From: Bacilli bacterium
GTDB lineage: Bacteria; Bacillota; Bacilli; RF39; UBA660
NCBI GenBank assembly: GCA_017525855.1
Contig: JAFXSE010000050.1
Location: 1 to 8,117, forward strand
DNA length: 8,117 nucleotides
Direction of reading: 5' to 3'
This document shows, piece by piece, positions 7,884 to 8,117 of the stretch; within the stretch, counting starts at the first letter, position 1, and every line of letters starts with the position of its first letter. A program made the position numbers and the translations under genes. The notes beneath the pieces are model-generated. The model was not told the DNA's origin and searched no databases. It saw nothing but the letters and a program-made list of their open reading frames with translations.

Positions 7884-8100
7884 ATTCAAGGATTTGATAC
7901 TATTTTAAATATAGATTAATTAGTTATTAGTTTAATTAGTTAATGTGTAGGATAATAAATATAGAATAAATAAATTTAAAATAATATTAAAAATATAGAT
8001 TATTATATTAAAAATAATTTATTTTTTTATTATTTTAATTTATTATATTAATTATTAATTTAACTTAAATAAATTAAATTTTATTTAAGCAAGTTTTAAT
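7884..8100. other. AT-rich 3' UTR and subtelomeric spacer
   Basis: These 217 bases between the stop codon and the G-rich terminal repeat hold no coding potential: stops are dense in all frames and G and C are nearly absent from about 7975 to 8088. Short direct motifs such as TTAGTTA and TTAATTAGT recur near 7917-7943. Canonical AATAAA hexamers occur at 7954-7959, 7965-7970 and 7969-7974, within 100 bases of the stop, and could serve as polyadenylation signals. They are also expected by chance in such AT-rich sequence. Confidence 0.6.
7954..7974 (+). promoter_or_regulatory. Candidate polyadenylation signal cluster (three AATAAA)
   Basis: Three AATAAA hexamers, two of them overlapping, lie 71-91 bases after the stop codon. 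The position is sensible for a short 3' UTR ending before the terminal repeat. Base composition alone could produce them, so support is weak. Confidence 0.3.
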
Positions 8101-8117
8101 GGGGATTGGGGATTGGG
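8101..8117 (+). repeat. Terminal G-rich telomere-like repeat, unit GGGGATT
   Basis: The window ends in two full GGGGATT units and a partial GGG. This is the only G-run cluster in the window and it starts abruptly after an AT-rich spacer. The orientation is right for a telomere: the G-rich strand runs 5' to 3' towards the end. The unit can be written TTGGGGA, or C4A2T on the other strand. It resembles the Tetrahymena unit TTGGGG with an added A and differs from Oxytricha/Euplotes TTTTGGGG and from TTAGGG. With only about 2.4 copies, an assembly or library artefact cannot be excluded. Confidence 0.75.

Noticed and set aside
7975..8088. AT-only stretch as a replication origin or scaffold-attachment element
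   Set aside because: Such composition is expected for non-coding DNA in this genome, and no distinct repeat or consensus stands out.

Overview
The window looks like one end of a very AT-rich eukaryotic (protist or similar) chromosome. It carries a single protein-coding gene. A 2,589-codon intronless reading frame on the + strand (114-7883) fills about 96% of the sequence. The flanks are only 113 bp (left) and 234 bp (right) and are almost pure A/T. The last 17 bases are GGGGATT repeated about 2.4 times. In this AT-rich context, at the very end of the window and with the G-rich strand running towards the end, the best reading is a telomere.

Two very short flanks, one gene and a terminal G-rich repeat match the layout of ciliate gene-sized macronuclear chromosomes, with the left telomere missing from the assembly. 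The gene encodes Gln with CAA, has no in-frame TAA, TAG or TGA, and ends in TAA, so TAA and TAG behave as stops. That excludes codes that read UAR as Gln (Tetrahymena, Paramecium, Oxytricha). A standard-code ciliate lineage such as a rumen trichostome is possible. Another AT-rich anaerobic eukaryote, for example a gut fungus, is the main alternative. The taxonomic assignment is inference.

The protein is predicted to be a type I membrane protein. It has a signal peptide (about residues 1-29), an ectodomain of about 2,490 residues, one transmembrane helix (about 2522-2545) and a 44-residue cytoplasmic tail. The ectodomain is three tandem, strongly diverged copies of a module of about 800-840 residues (30-832, 833-1674, 1675-2512). 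Each copy has exactly eight cysteines at nearly identical spacing (24 in all), and the only other cysteine lies at the inner end of the membrane helix. Several non-cysteine motifs recur in register, including [RL]E[LM]QM[YF]Y, LF[ST]GN[VI]M, Y[YF]VSxxPxGR, RN[IL]EG and F[VI]KH[AI]G. I do not recognise the module as any named domain family. A large disulfide-stabilised cell-surface protein is the most that can be claimed. No RNA genes, mobile elements, CRISPR arrays or second gene were seen.
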